A program made the translations under genes and the position numbers. A DNA stretch of 28,337 nt from Chromera velia. Its lineage: Eukaryota; Sar; Chromeraceae. Positions within the stretch are counted from its first letter, which is position 1, and each line of letters opens with the position of its first letter. The notes beneath the pieces are model-generated. The model saw only the letters and a list, made by a program, of their open reading frames with translations. It did no database searches and was not told the origin of the DNA. Location: NCBI GenBank assembly GCA_018398765.1, contig JAHBMJ010000777.1:12501-40837 (forward strand), written 5' to 3'. This document shows positions 9,750-19,969 of the stretch, piece after piece.

Positions 9750-11581
9750 ATGGGCTCACCGGTAGACCAATCTCTTGAAGTCCTTTCTTTTCTGAAGGGT
9801 CTTAAAGAAGTGGAAAGTGCCTTGCGCCACTTTACAAAGACCCTCGAGTTGAGGAGGCACACTCTAGCTGCAGTGCTCAAGTCTCCCCCGGCGTGGGAGG
9901 CAAGAGACGGCAACGGTGGTTCAGAGACTTCGTATTGTCTGTCTCCTCAAGATCGTGCTGCTCTGGCACGTCTGATGGAGCTGTTGAAAGAATTCAAGTC
10001 ATTTGTTTGTACAGAGTTAGACCAGGTTACCAGCAGAAACTATAAAATAGATCTATCATCTTTTTTTGATAAGCACACGAATGTTACACAAGAGATCAGC
10101 AAATTTTGGGCCGTTGAACCAAGTGCTATTGAAAAAGCTCTGGACAGTTTCACTCAGACGGGCATAGGGAGAGATTGCCATCTCCTGCTGCACGTCGGGG
10201 CGGACGTCGAGTGTATGGGAGGAAGGGGGACGCTCGGCAAGAGACTTTATTAAAGGCTGTATCGCAAGCGAACGTGAGAGCTATAAGAATGCTCTTGGAC
10301 TAGGTTCTTGGAAAATAGCGCTGTTGTAGAGACCATCACTCCCACTGGTGAGCTAGCTGGTGGGAACGCCGCAGCTTCTTCCCAGACGGAGAGCTTAGTA
10401 AAGACGGCCGTCTCCACAGGCAATTTGGAAGCTGTGAAGGTGTTGGTTCGTGCAGGCGGGAAGATCGGACCACGGGTTTTTGAGAGGGCAGTTAGTGGAC
10501 AGAGGTGGAAGATCCTCAGATACCTTCTCAAAAGTTTCCCGGCCACCGCATGAGAGCCTTTATGCGCCGAGGCTGTCACCACCGCCAGGCAGAGAAGAGA
10601 ATTGGGAGGGGGGTTCCCTTGATTTCCTTTGCAGCGCTGTCTCAGGTCCCGGGCGGGTGGAGGCTGCGACGTCGTTGGTGGGCGAGGGGGCAAGCTTTCA
10701 TCGTGTCGATGAGAGAAGAGTTACGTTGCTGCATAAAACGGCCTTCCGTTGTTCGCCTTTTGCTTGATCGGGGTGCTGATAGAGAGGCTGTGGATGAGAC
10801 AGGAAAGTCTGAACTCACCTATGCAGTCAGAGAGCTCCAGCGGGAAGTTGTCAAACTTTTACTTTCCCTCGGTGCCAGACAAATCGGAATGGCTATGCCA
10901 AAAGTTTTACCCCTCTCCACCAAATAGGTCACGGGGGCTGTAGCTTTGACGGTGCACCCGCACCCAACGACGGTCCTGAGGAACGAGCGATTGCTGAGGT
11001 GCTGGTTGGGTGGGGGGCAGAGGTGGAGGCGTTGGACTCGAAAGGGTGGTTAGCTCTCCACAGGGCAGCTCAGTATGGATCGTTAGAATTGGTTGAGTAC
11101 CTGATTGATTAAGGGGCAGAAGTAGAAAGAAACGATCACGACTATGCGACTCCCCTCCATTGGGCTTGTCGAAAACCCAAACGGTTTTTGGGTAAACCCC
11201 CAGAAAATTACAGAAAGAGGCAAAAAGAAGTTGCCCACCTGCTCCTTGACACCCACTACTTTTGTTGGTGTGTAGGGTGCCTGCCAGACAAGCAGGACCG
11301 CTCTAAATTGAAGATGGCTAAGCAGTTCTGCTCATATCGAGAGGGAACTCCGCCGGTTGTTGAGTTTCTTAAGAAAAGGCAACGTCGATGCGGGGTCGTT
11401 AGTGTCCTGAGTATTTGCATCTTTGCGTATGTCTTTTTTTTGTTCCTCTTTTTGACTGGAAGGGCGAGTTGACGGAAATCAGAGCGTCCGGTGAGTTGAC
11501 AACTCTGATGCCTCTGAGCTCCAACAATTGTACGAATTCGAGCAGCAATTCTTAAAGAGAGACCTACGCTTTGATTCTTGA
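9750..11581 (+). pseudogene. ankyrin-repeat protein pseudogene
   Basis: The ATG at 9750 (GACAATGG) opens 167 codons. An N-terminal helical region (QSLEVLSFLKGLKEVESALR) is followed by KIDLSSFFDKHTNVTQEISK and a first repeat-like end, LLLHVGADVECMG. A G-run at about 10228 then shifts the frame: the other frame continues with QETLLKAVSQANVRAIRMLL before a TAG. Further ankyrin pieces occur in alternating frames: NLEAVKVLVRAGG (about 10420-10460), VEAATSLVGEGASFHRVDE (about 10660-10710), VVRLLLDRGADREAVDETGK (about 10750-10810), and WLALHRAAQYGSLELVEYL then ATPLHWACRK (about 11050-11170) with an in-frame TAA at 11110-11112. The LHxAA/VxxLLxxGA signature is clear. A hydrophobic tail follows (VVSVLSICIFAYVFFLFLFL, about 11395-11455), and a possible last exon reads ELQQLYEFEQQFLKRDLRFD to a TGA at 11579. 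At least three frameshifts plus stops make a working protein unlikely, unless introns were missed. Confidence 0.75.
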
Positions 11582-13324
11582 TTTTTTTTTCTTCATTTGT
11601 TGTCTCATTCCTTTCCTCTTCTCTGGTATGAGATTGTCACACTTGTTGTCGCCAAACGTTTTTTTCTTTTCAAAGTTGATGGTTTCTCTGATCGTTTTCT
11701 GTCGGACGCAGCGCTGGCGGTGGGAAAAGGGAATCGGGAGTTACAGCTCGGAGAGGGGAACAATTTTAGAAGGAGAGAGAGAGAGAGACCAGTTGAAAGC
11801 CACATTGAGAATCCATCTGGACATCCATGCAGGCAGCGTGGGAAGGATATGTATATAAGAAAAATGTATGTTGGAACACCAAAGAAGGTTTGTACTATAT
11901 AGGGAGATTAATTGAACTTGATTGATTTTTTCTAAGTGAGTCGAACCGTCGGTGACGGTCAGTCTCAGCGTCAGACTCGAATGACGAACGTTGAATGGAT
12001 GTATCAATCAGTCTTGTAACCTAGCTTATACCTAGCTTTGTGATAGTGATAGTGATGTAAAATGCCTAGTAAAATGCTATAAAATGCGTATACGACTAGG
12101 CATGTGATGGTGAATGAAATTTTTACTAGAATTTTCGTAAACCATATGATGAGTTGGACATTGATATTCATGCTAAAAAACAAAATTAGACTTCAGGTCT
12201 GACTTTAGAAACTATAGTTTAGAGACTAAATTTAACTTTTGACCATGAGCCATAAAACATTTTTTGAAAAAAAAAACATGCAATTATAAAATACGTTTCA
12301 AAAGTTCCATTTTTTTCGTTTTTGAATATAGATTTTGGAGTGTTTTTTATGAGCTAGCTAGGAGGCTGTTATGATCCTGTCTGCTCCGGTCTTACTGCAT
12401 TCTCTGCATTCGCAAAACACTATTTCAAATTTTTTTGGTTTCTATTGCTTTAATTCTGTAAGATCTGACACTTTCTTCTATCTTGCTGGTCGGCGTGCAT
12501 TACGCGAGTAACGTGACTGAATTAACGCATGCATCGAATCATTTTACTGCGCATGCAGTTTATATGCATGCGATGTAATACAGAAGCACATACTGAAATA
12601 TAATTGAACTGACAGGTTGTCTGCATTCAGTATATTATATAGAAAAAGCAGAATGAAGAGAACAGAAAGACATTGGATTCACAGATTGCAGTGCTACATT
12701 AAGCATGAAGTGGGAGTTTGCTTTGTGTGGCTCTGAGCGCACTCGTATATGTGTCACCGTGTTTCAACGCAGACTCAATTCATAAATGTTCACCTTTCGT
12801 CTACAGAGTTCATCTAGTCTGCTAACCTAGCGAATCTCACTTCCAATAACGCAGTCGCCGGTAAACCGCCTAGCCACCATCTCTCATTACTTTTATAAGG
12901 CTGCGCACTAAAGATTTTTGGTAACCCCGTTGCCAAAAGGGCGGGAGGGGAGGGAATTACCAAATGCTCAGTGAGCCTCAGTCAAAGTCTCTAACCACTG
13001 CAACACATCTGTTGTTCAAGTGTTGCACAAGTGTTGTTTGAGTGTTGCATCAGACTTGTACTAAGACGTCGACTCATAAAACATCGTGATACGAGCTTGC
13101 ACCAGGTCCTGCTAGTATGCAACTGAATGTGCGATATGACACCATGTGTCAATGACATCCCGTCCGTTATGACAAACATCCGGTCAACTGTTACACTCCA
13201 GAAATCTCGAGAAAGCAGATGGATGCATCTATGTAAGCAGATACCCCCCAGTACCCCCCTAGTACCCCCCATCATGATGTGTAAACATTCTCTCAATGTA
13301 AAAACTGAACCAAGAGAGTGAATC
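11582..13324. other. AT-rich gene-free interval
   Basis: No convincing exon is seen. 11930-11990 has GTCGGTGACGGTCAGTCTCAGCG-like short repeats. 12040-12100 has repeated TAAAATGC/CTAG words. 12500-12570 carries several GCATGC palindromes. 13000-13050 has iterated AAGTGTTG words, including the 18-bp word shared with 1235-1252. 13240-13272 has three AGTACCCCCC-like units. Confidence 0.5.
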
Positions 13325-13510
13325 CTAAAGTACTTGGGCTGACCCTGCCAACCTATTGCTGCTCCGTGCTAGGCTAGGTGCTGGAGCTGCATCTACCGGC
13401 CCCTCTATCAACACCTTTCTGATACCAAGCAGACTGTTTTTTCTCTGCCCAGCCATGCTGATCAACGTCTCTTCTTTGTTAAACTTTTTTTGCATTGCAG
13501 CCGGCTGCAT
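13325..13510 (-). other. weak coding-like stretch, unrecognised
   Basis: The minus strand is open for 61 codons ending at a TAG (13327-13325). It has coding-like content (KKFNKEETLISMAGQRKNSL, then GIRKVLIEGPVDAAPAPSLA). No domain is recognised. It lies on the same strand as the degenerate stretch at 13860-14117 and may belong to the same dead gene or element. It could also be chance. Confidence 0.25.
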
Positions 13511-13533
13511 CCAACACTAATGCTTATGGGAGC

Positions 13534-13690
13534 CCAGACCGTATAAGTCCCTGAAGTATACAGATCATGTTAATCCCTAAAGTATGCAGACCGTGTTAAT
13601 CCCTGAAGTGTGCACACCATGTTTATCCCTGAAGTAGGTAGACTGTGCTAGCAGACCGTGTTAATCCCTGAAGTATGCAGACCGTGCATA
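13534..13690. repeat. 26-bp minisatellite
   Basis: About five to six tandem copies of a 26-bp unit with the core AGACCGTGTTAATCCCTGAA followed by GTATGC. The first copies are adjacent, the fourth is diverged (ACACCATGTTTATCCC), and the fifth is interrupted by a partial unit. A related partial copy is at 13720-13735 (GTGCAGACCCTGCA). It is noncoding. Confidence 0.75.
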
Positions 13691-13859
13691 TATTATTAAA
13701 AATAAATCCCTGCATGAAATGTGCAGACCCTGCAACTGAATTTCTGAATTATGTATGACATTGCAGGCAGACTGCATTCATTGTATACTTTGAGCGTTAT
13801 CAGCTAGCTATGTTGTGTACGAGTGTTAAAGCAAAGAGATCAGAAGATAAAGGAACCTA

Positions 13860-14117
13860 CTAGTAGGCAAACCTCCTTTTAACGTTTCGTCCTCCCTTCT
13901 TTCTTTTTCCCTTTGTATGGTGTTGAAGAGTCGAAACCTTTGCCTTACTGAACGCTAGTCCAGGTTCGTAAGCGACAAATTTGAGTGCCTATTGGACTAA
14001 CCCTTGAAAGGCTTTAAAATTTTCCTTAGCCAAAGTCAAGTTCCTCTTTGCCTGTCTCTCAGAAGTGTCAACTCCATCTGGTATACAGTAAGATTCACTG
14101 ACCAGCCAACATCCACC
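13860..14117 (-). pseudogene. degenerate coding stretch of unknown, possibly transposon, origin
   Basis: Read on the minus strand from about 14117, the frame gives GGCWLVSESYCIPDGVDTSE, then RQAKRNLTLAKENFKAFQGL, a TAG at 13991-13989, and then ALKFVAYEPGLAFSKAKVST down to TAG TAG at 13862-13857. Upstream, past a nine-T run at about 14119-14127, another frame reads EIVDAMKAFFKCLVTDSVSE; one extra T would join the two. The text on both sides of the stop and of the T-run is coding-like, so I read it as a decayed gene or element. The family is not recognised. The plus-strand frame at 14127-14606 overlaps its upstream part, and both cannot be genuine there. Confidence 0.35.
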
Positions 14118-14279
14118 TAAAAAAAAATGTTTGGTTCGGATACGGAATCGGTTACCAAACATTTGAAAAAAGCTTTCATAGCATCGACAATTTCCGTCTT
14201 AAGGAGGAGTCAAAATTCTCCGACGGAAAAATAGGTGTCTTCACGAATACCTTTCTTTGTTCGAGCGCTTGCATGCCTA

Positions 14280-14606
14280 ATGGAATCCGATGAGTGTGTG
14301 ACCACTGAACCAGATGATCTCAATCCCCCCCCCCGTTGGAGTTCCCGATTGCTTGCAGACTACGACCGTCAAGCTCAGATAAAGAAAGACCACGATAAGT
14401 TCGTGAAAGTCATGAAATTGCAGAAAAAAACGAAGGGGAAGGGGAGGGGGAAGGAGAAGGGGAAGGGGAAGGGGGGGAAGAAGAAAACACATGAGACTTT
14501 GACGGCTGATACGGACAGACAGAAGGGAGACCGGGCATCCAGGAGCCATGACAAGCGGAAAATGAACGTCAGTAACAGGTCCATGCATGTGAACAGCATC
14601 TTTTAA
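14280..14606 (+). CDS. short Lys/Gly-rich open frame, unrecognised
   Basis: The ATG at 14280 opens 108 codons to a TAA at 14604-14606. The sequence runs SDECVTTEPDDLNPPPRWSS, then LLADYDRQAQIKKDHDKFVK, then a purine-tract-encoded run of K, G, E and R (about 14425-14485) and a charged tail. In the same frame, upstream of a TAG at 14232-14234, an ATG at 14127 gives another 35 codons. The middle looks like coding sequence, but the overlap with the minus-strand degenerate stretch and the low complexity leave it doubtful. It could be a fragment of a retroelement or a small gene. Confidence 0.3.
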   Translation: MESDECVTTEPDDLNPPPRWSSRLLADYDRQAQIKKDHDKFVKVMKLQKKTKGKGRGKEKGKGKGGKKKTHETLTADTDRQKGDRASRSHDKRKMNVSNRSMHVNSIF

Positions 14607-14664
14607 AAGGGCATGATATAGATATGATCCTCTATCGTTTCTATGACGTTGTGGTTTTGAAGTC

Positions 14665-14919
14665 TGCTTGAGTGTCTGCTATGCTTTCTTCCATTTCTGT
14701 TCCTGGTGTGTGTCAAGCACTCAGCTTGCATGCATATACCTAATCATCCATTAGTATAGATGCAACCTTCACTCTGCATGTTTCTTTTTTGTCTGCGTAC
14801 TATTTCCTCTCTCTCTCTGCATGTATGCATGCGTGCGTATGTGTGTATGTATGCGTGTGTGTGTGTGTGCGTGCGTGCGTGCGTATTAAATTTTACGCGT
14901 GCGTGCGTGCACGTACGTG

Positions 14920-14952
<33 letters not shown>

Positions 14953-14956
14953 GTAT

Positions 14957-14997
<41 letters not shown>

Positions 14998-15265
14998 TGT
15001 ATGTCTATGTGTGTCTCTGTGTGTATGTGTGTGTGTGTGTATGTGCATGTGTGTATATGTATGTGTGTATGTGTGTGTGTGTGTGTGTGTGTATGTGTGT
15101 GTGTATGTATGTGTGTATATGGGTGCGTGTGTATATGCTCGAGTGTCTGCTATGCATTCTTCTATCTCTGTTCCTGGCGTGTGTCAAGCAGTTGGCCTGC
15201 ATATGCCTTTTCATTCATTAGTATAGATGCAATTTTCGCCTTGCGTGTTTTGTTTCTGTCTGCGT
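14665..15265. repeat. direct repeats flanking a GT-rich microsatellite
   Basis: 14665-14799 and 15136-15265 are direct copies (about 80 percent identical by eye) starting TGCTYGAGTGTCTGCTATGC, including GTTCCTGGYGTGTGTCAAGC and TTAGTATAGATGCAA, and ending TGTCTGCGT. Between them (about 14812-15135) lies GT/GCGT/GTAT microsatellite with a (TA)n run at 14920-14941. This is about 1.3 copies of a 470-bp tandem unit that contains the microsatellite. Confidence 0.75.
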
Positions 15266-17616
15266 CTAGGTCTGCGTGCAGAGAATCCTATGGGCCTGCA
15301 TTCTTATATAGTGTTGTATAGGACCTACGTCTGAAGGGGGTCTATGACGGTCTATGAAGAACATTATCAATAAGTTCCTCTAGTTTAAAACATGTTTTTA
15401 GCATCTTTTGAATGTTTCTTATACAGTTTCTACAAAAAAGAAATCGATTTCTTGCTAAAAGCAATTAAATGGTTCAAGGGTGAGAAGACATGTGGACAAA
15501 GTTTGGTTCCTGCTTTCACAGAAAAGCTGAAGAACCACACTTTTAGGAACTACTAAGAAATCAAGAAGAACCAGTGAGAACCAATAAAAAAAAGTGAAAA
15601 CCAAACAGTAAACAAAGAAATAAACACATATTTGCTATGAATTTAAGCCAAACTTGATCAAAATATAGGGCTGAAGGCAAGTCTGAGCGAGTCAACCAGC
15701 AAATCAACCATTATTTGACCCTGAAGGGGCAGTTTCTTGGTTGAAAGCAGAGATAATACGTGCAAGCTCTGTCTTATTTATAAAAGCACTGTCACTGACT
15801 TCTCTGGCTCTCTGCACCTAAGCAAAAACAACACTCAGAGGGACTTCATCCTCAGAAGGTCACAGTGTTAAACTTTACTAACCACCTTGTTTGCTATAAA
15901 GAACATTCGTCTGAAGGGCAGACTAAGAAGAGGCAGGAGGCTGAAAGGGAGGGGGACCAGGATAAGGAATCTTGCTGTGCATATGCATCTTAGTTCCAAT
16001 GGTTCTTTCTTGGTTTCCATCTTTGGTTCCTAAGTTCAGAAAATGTGAAGAACCATGGTTCCTGGAACCAAAGATTCAAAAGTGGGAACACCTCTTTTTA
16101 GGGCAAGAACCAATGAGAAACTGCTAAGAACTGATATTATATAGAATCTAAAACTGTTTTAAAACATGTTTTTATCATTAAGAATTCGATTGACGTTCAA
16201 AAAATTTAAATGTTATATGTTATAATTAAAGGAACCAAGCCTAGAATATATGATGATCTTATGGAGTGCTGCCCCGTCCAGAGATTCTCTAAATCAAAGA
16301 TGCGAGCGACAGCTTCACCGGTTAATCCCTTTCTGCCTAGCTTTTTACCCTCTTCTTCTTCTGCATGGATTCGTGCTTTTCCCCCTTCTCCTGTTCCTTC
16401 CTTCTACACACGATGCAGGACGTTTCTGAACACTCAGTCAGAGCCTTTAAACAGCGCTTTATTGCCAATTATGGCTCTCTGTGTATCTTTGTTTGAAGTC
16501 TGTTAGTAAACTGTTACACGGGGTTCCTGGTTCCAACCACTCACAAAAATCTCATAAAAAATAAGTCTGCATATCCAGCTGTCAGGAAGTCCCACGAGAG
16601 CTTTCCGGGACCCCCAAATAACTGAACCATGCCAGCTAGAGAGAATGTTTTGATCCGTTTTTATCGATGATGCGCCACTGCATGGGGTATTGGGGCACAG
16701 AGAGGGAGGCTTGCAGCAGTGTCGAGGCCCGATCTAGAGAACTCGGTAAATTGGACACCTGTCGGGAGGGGCTGGGTGCATGGGGAAGGGGGGAGGACCA
16801 GGTCCTGCGGCTTGCCAGATGGCTCATTGAAATGATGGCCAATGGGCAGATACCTTACATAGACTCTCTTTTATTATTTGAATATCGTTTCTGCTGTACA
16901 TCCTGTTTACTCTCTTAAAGTTTACGGACTCCTTTTCTAACCATGACGATCAAATTCACGTACTGTCTAGGCAGCTGTGTGTGTGTTGGCGTGTATGAAT
17001 TATTCCCTCGCTTTTCGCTCTTTGTAAATGGTTTTTGGTCTCCTTAGACCCCTCTTGCCTTCCTCATGCCTTCTGTATATATCGGATAGCTCTTTGCCCT
17101 TGTCGACCACCCTAGCTTTCAGAATCTTCTCTGTCACAGTGCTGCAGGGCTTTTTTGTTTTCAGAATCTTAATTAATTGCATGTGTGCAGCTGCATGCCG
17201 CTTCCTGCATGTGGCCGGATTTGAAATTCAAAGTTGATGCATAGTTGATGCGCATCTCCTGCATAATATTCCGTGCCATTCCTGTGTTCCTCTGTTGCCC
17301 GACATACGTGATGCTGATTAGTCTATAATATGCGGGGTTCCAAATGACTAGCTGTCTGTACAAACAGGCGATGGACTGGTTGTGTTGATATTTCCTGGAC
17401 AAATGCAACTTTTGATGAGTAGCCTTTCTGAAAGTAGATATGTATCTTTCTGTCTCCTTCTTCTCCTTTGTTCTTTGCTTGCATATCCTCAACCATACGC
17501 ACAACATACGCCTCGCGGGCCCATGCAAACCTCCTGTACTGTGACCGCTGTGTTTGAACACCCTGATCAATGACGGGCTTTTTACTACAACAACTGGTAC
17601 ATATGGTTCTGCGCAG
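15266..17616. other. gene-poor interval with GGTTC/GAACC-rich repeats
   Basis: 15500-15610 and 15990-16140 carry related sequence rich in GGTTCC and GAACCA words (TTTGGTTCCT, GAAGAACCA, ACTRCTAAGAA occur in the same order in both). An AAAACATGTTTTTA word is at about 15387-15400 and again at about 16160-16173, so the whole 0.8 kb may be one degenerate repeat unit. 16667-16880 is open on the plus strand (GTEREACSSVEARSREL) and 17000-17182 on the minus strand (VVDKGKELSDIYRRHEEGK). Both are coding-like but neither is recognised. Upstream exons of the RRM gene may lie here, but I could not identify them. Confidence 0.45.
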
Positions 17617-18390
17617 CTAAAAAGAAAAAGACGCAAGCAGTTTCTGTCTACAACATCAGTGCCGGTTCAGTAGAAGGCCTTTCTGTGTCTGTTTTGCCTC
17701 AGAGTCCCTACCACTCTTTTCTTTTTGCATTAATTGCAGCTTTTAAATTGTAAACAATGATCACCTTGAAAGGCCTTGGTTCTTGTTTGATTTGCTTCAT
17801 GCCCAGCCTACGTATTTCTAGTTGAAGTCCACTCTATGGTCATGAGGATCTCATTTATTGTTTCCTATGTCATGGCACTTTTTTACTTATTGGCTAAATT
17901 TGTGCATTGTCTTACTTTCTTGTCTATAGCTCCCTGAGATGGTGATGGAGGACAAGCTAAACACTATGTTTGCGGCATATGGTGAGATCGTGTTCCTGTC
18001 TCTGGAAGTCGGTCGTATCATGAGAGCAGTTTCATTCCTTGTGCTGTTTTTGTTGATGCATCTCTTTATAGTGCTGTTTTCAGGATGTTGCAGAGGTTGT
18101 TTTGAAACAATTGTGGAATGCAAAAGAGGGAGCATATAGTAATTCACTATTTTCGTGGTTGTTGTACTTGATGGTGCTTTCTGTTGACGCGGAGAACTGC
18201 ATGGCCATCGGTTATTCATATATAGTCAGTGATCTGCTGATATGCATACTCCCTTTATTTCTGTGTATACTTGTCTACCTTTGTGCCTTCGTCCACTCTC
18301 CTGCAGGGCTTAAGGGCAAACATCGTGTTTGAAGAGACAGAAGGGGCGGAGGGTGCTGTTTTTATGTTCGACGGCAAGGTCTCCGAATAG
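17617..18390 (+). CDS. RRM-type RNA-binding protein, 3' exons
   Basis: Four plus-strand exons together read as one RNA recognition motif. Exon 17617-17669 (acceptor GCGCAG, donor GTAGAA): KKKKTQAVSVYNISAGS, whose VSVYNI fits beta-1/RNP2. Exon 17930 to about 17989 (acceptor CTATAG, donor GTGTTC): LPEMVMEDKLNTMFAAYGEI, the first helix and the typical YGEI. Exon 18084 to about 18130 (acceptor TTTCAG): DVAEVVLKQLWNAKEG. Exon 18307-18390 (acceptor CTGCAG): GLRANIVFEETEGAEGAVFM then FDGKVSE and a TAG; LRANIVFE fits a degenerate RNP1 and AEGAVFMFDGKV the second helix and last strand. The donor of the third exon is unclear: GTAATT at 18139 gives the wrong phase, while a GC donor at 18132 would fit. 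Upstream exons and the start are missing. The protein would bind single-stranded RNA in the nucleus or cytoplasm, with a Lys-rich stretch just before the domain. Confidence 0.6.
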
Positions 18391-19769
18391 ATGGGGGGGA
18401 GAATACTAAAAATGAAGCTTAATTGAACCGAGATGTGGTTTGTGATACAATGGGAGGGAGGGGATAGAAGGGGAAACAGTGAGCATCTAAAAAAAAATAT
18501 GTGTGTCTTTTTCTCTGCATCGGTGCTTTCCTTTTGATGTATTTCACTTTTCATCCAGCACTCTTACTCAGCAAATCAATCCACCAGCTTCCCTCTGTCT
18601 GTCTGTCTGTCTGTCTGTCTCTTCCAATCCCCCGTCCCATCCACTTCCGTTTCCCTGTTTCTTTATCGAATCACACGGTGATCGGATTGGTCTTTCCACC
18701 TTGCCCTCACACAGTTGGTTTGCTTTTTGACTCACTGGCTTTTTTACATACCTGTCTGCTCATGTTATTTGGGTCTTCCCGCTCTACAACCTGTCAGACT
18801 CTGTCAACTTTTCTATACGTACATCGAAAGAAAGCGAGGATGAGGTGCTCTCTGCATCTTCATCCTGTTTTCTTTTTCTTTTTCAGAATTTATTCAAAGG
18901 CCGCACTACACTGTTCTTCTCAATCCCCTAACTGCCCCCCCCCCCCCCTTTCCGGCCCACCAGGCTAGGTGGCACGGTCCTGCCTTATGACAGCAGAGAA
19001 CTGTAATGGTTGTGTGAATGAATATGTCTGGATGGATGGATGGATGGATAAATAGATAGATGGCAGATGTTGGAAAGTTGGCATGCGGAAGCAGTGGGGT
19101 GGTGGCAATACTGTAGTGGGGTGGGAAGGGTGGGGGGAGGTCAAGAGAGAACAGTCATTTAAAGTCCGGGCAAATCATGTAAGAGGGTACAGGAAGACCA
19201 ACTCATGCACACACCCACACAATGAAAGAAGCGAGACGCAGTCAAACAAGGATGGACAGCACGCTGCTCATCTTCAATCGTGAATCGGCTTAAACACAAG
19301 CAATGAACACGTAGAGCAAACAACTGACAGACTCTCCTCACCCCCCCCTCCTCTGTCAGTCTCAATATTCATGCACCCGCTTTCTAATACGTTGAGGTGG
19401 GGGCCTCCCTTCCTCGCCCTTCAAATTTCTTCTCTCAAACGTTCTTCTTTTCTTCTTTTGCTCTGTGTCTGGCTCTTTCCATCTCTATTCCTTTGTACGC
19501 ACTCGTTCATCGATCGATCGCTGCGTTTCATTGATGCATAACCGTCCGTTCATGTTTTACTTCCTTTTATGTGAGAAAAGCATATTATACTAGACATAAT
19601 AATGCTGCACTGAGCCCGGTGCATACAGACTATGATACAGTAAAGAAGTCAATCACTGATATTCTTGTTCAATCCGATAATTAATGAGTGGACATACTCT
19701 TAAAAGCACTTTTAATTACTATTGTTTATGCAAGGTAGTCTATGAATTAATTATTTTTCTAGTTATATA
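18391..19769. other. gene-free interval with simple repeats
   Basis: This lies 3' of the RRM gene. Simple repeats: (CTGT)n at 18593-18622, a 14-C run at 18935-18948 and (GGAT)n at 19029-19050. 18620-18970 and 19390-19500 are CT-rich. No exon is seen. AT content rises sharply after about 19560 towards the transposon. Confidence 0.5.
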
Positions 19770-19969
19770 CCCTAATGAATTGGGAGTTGAATTGGGCGTT
19801 GAATTGGTAGTACTACCAATTTTTTACCGCCAGTAACTCCCAATTTTAAAAAATTGGTATCTAGTCTAGTGAAAGAAGTACGTGGAGTTTGAAGCTAAAA
19901 TTTTGTGTACGGGCTAGACAGGGGCTCACTAGACTCTAGCCGCAGTCATTAGACTCTAATTCATTACTA

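Noticed and set aside
14760-15321. Plus-strand open frames of Cys/Val/Tyr/Met repeats
   Set aside because: They are translations of the GT/GTAT microsatellite.
16667-16918. Plus-strand frame with ARSRELGKLDTCREGLGAWG
   Set aside because: It could be an exon but cannot be joined to the RRM gene in phase and has no recognisable domain.
17000-17182. Minus-strand frame with LKARVVDKGKELSDIYRRHE
   Set aside because: Composition is coding-like, but it has no recognised domain, partner exon or gene context.
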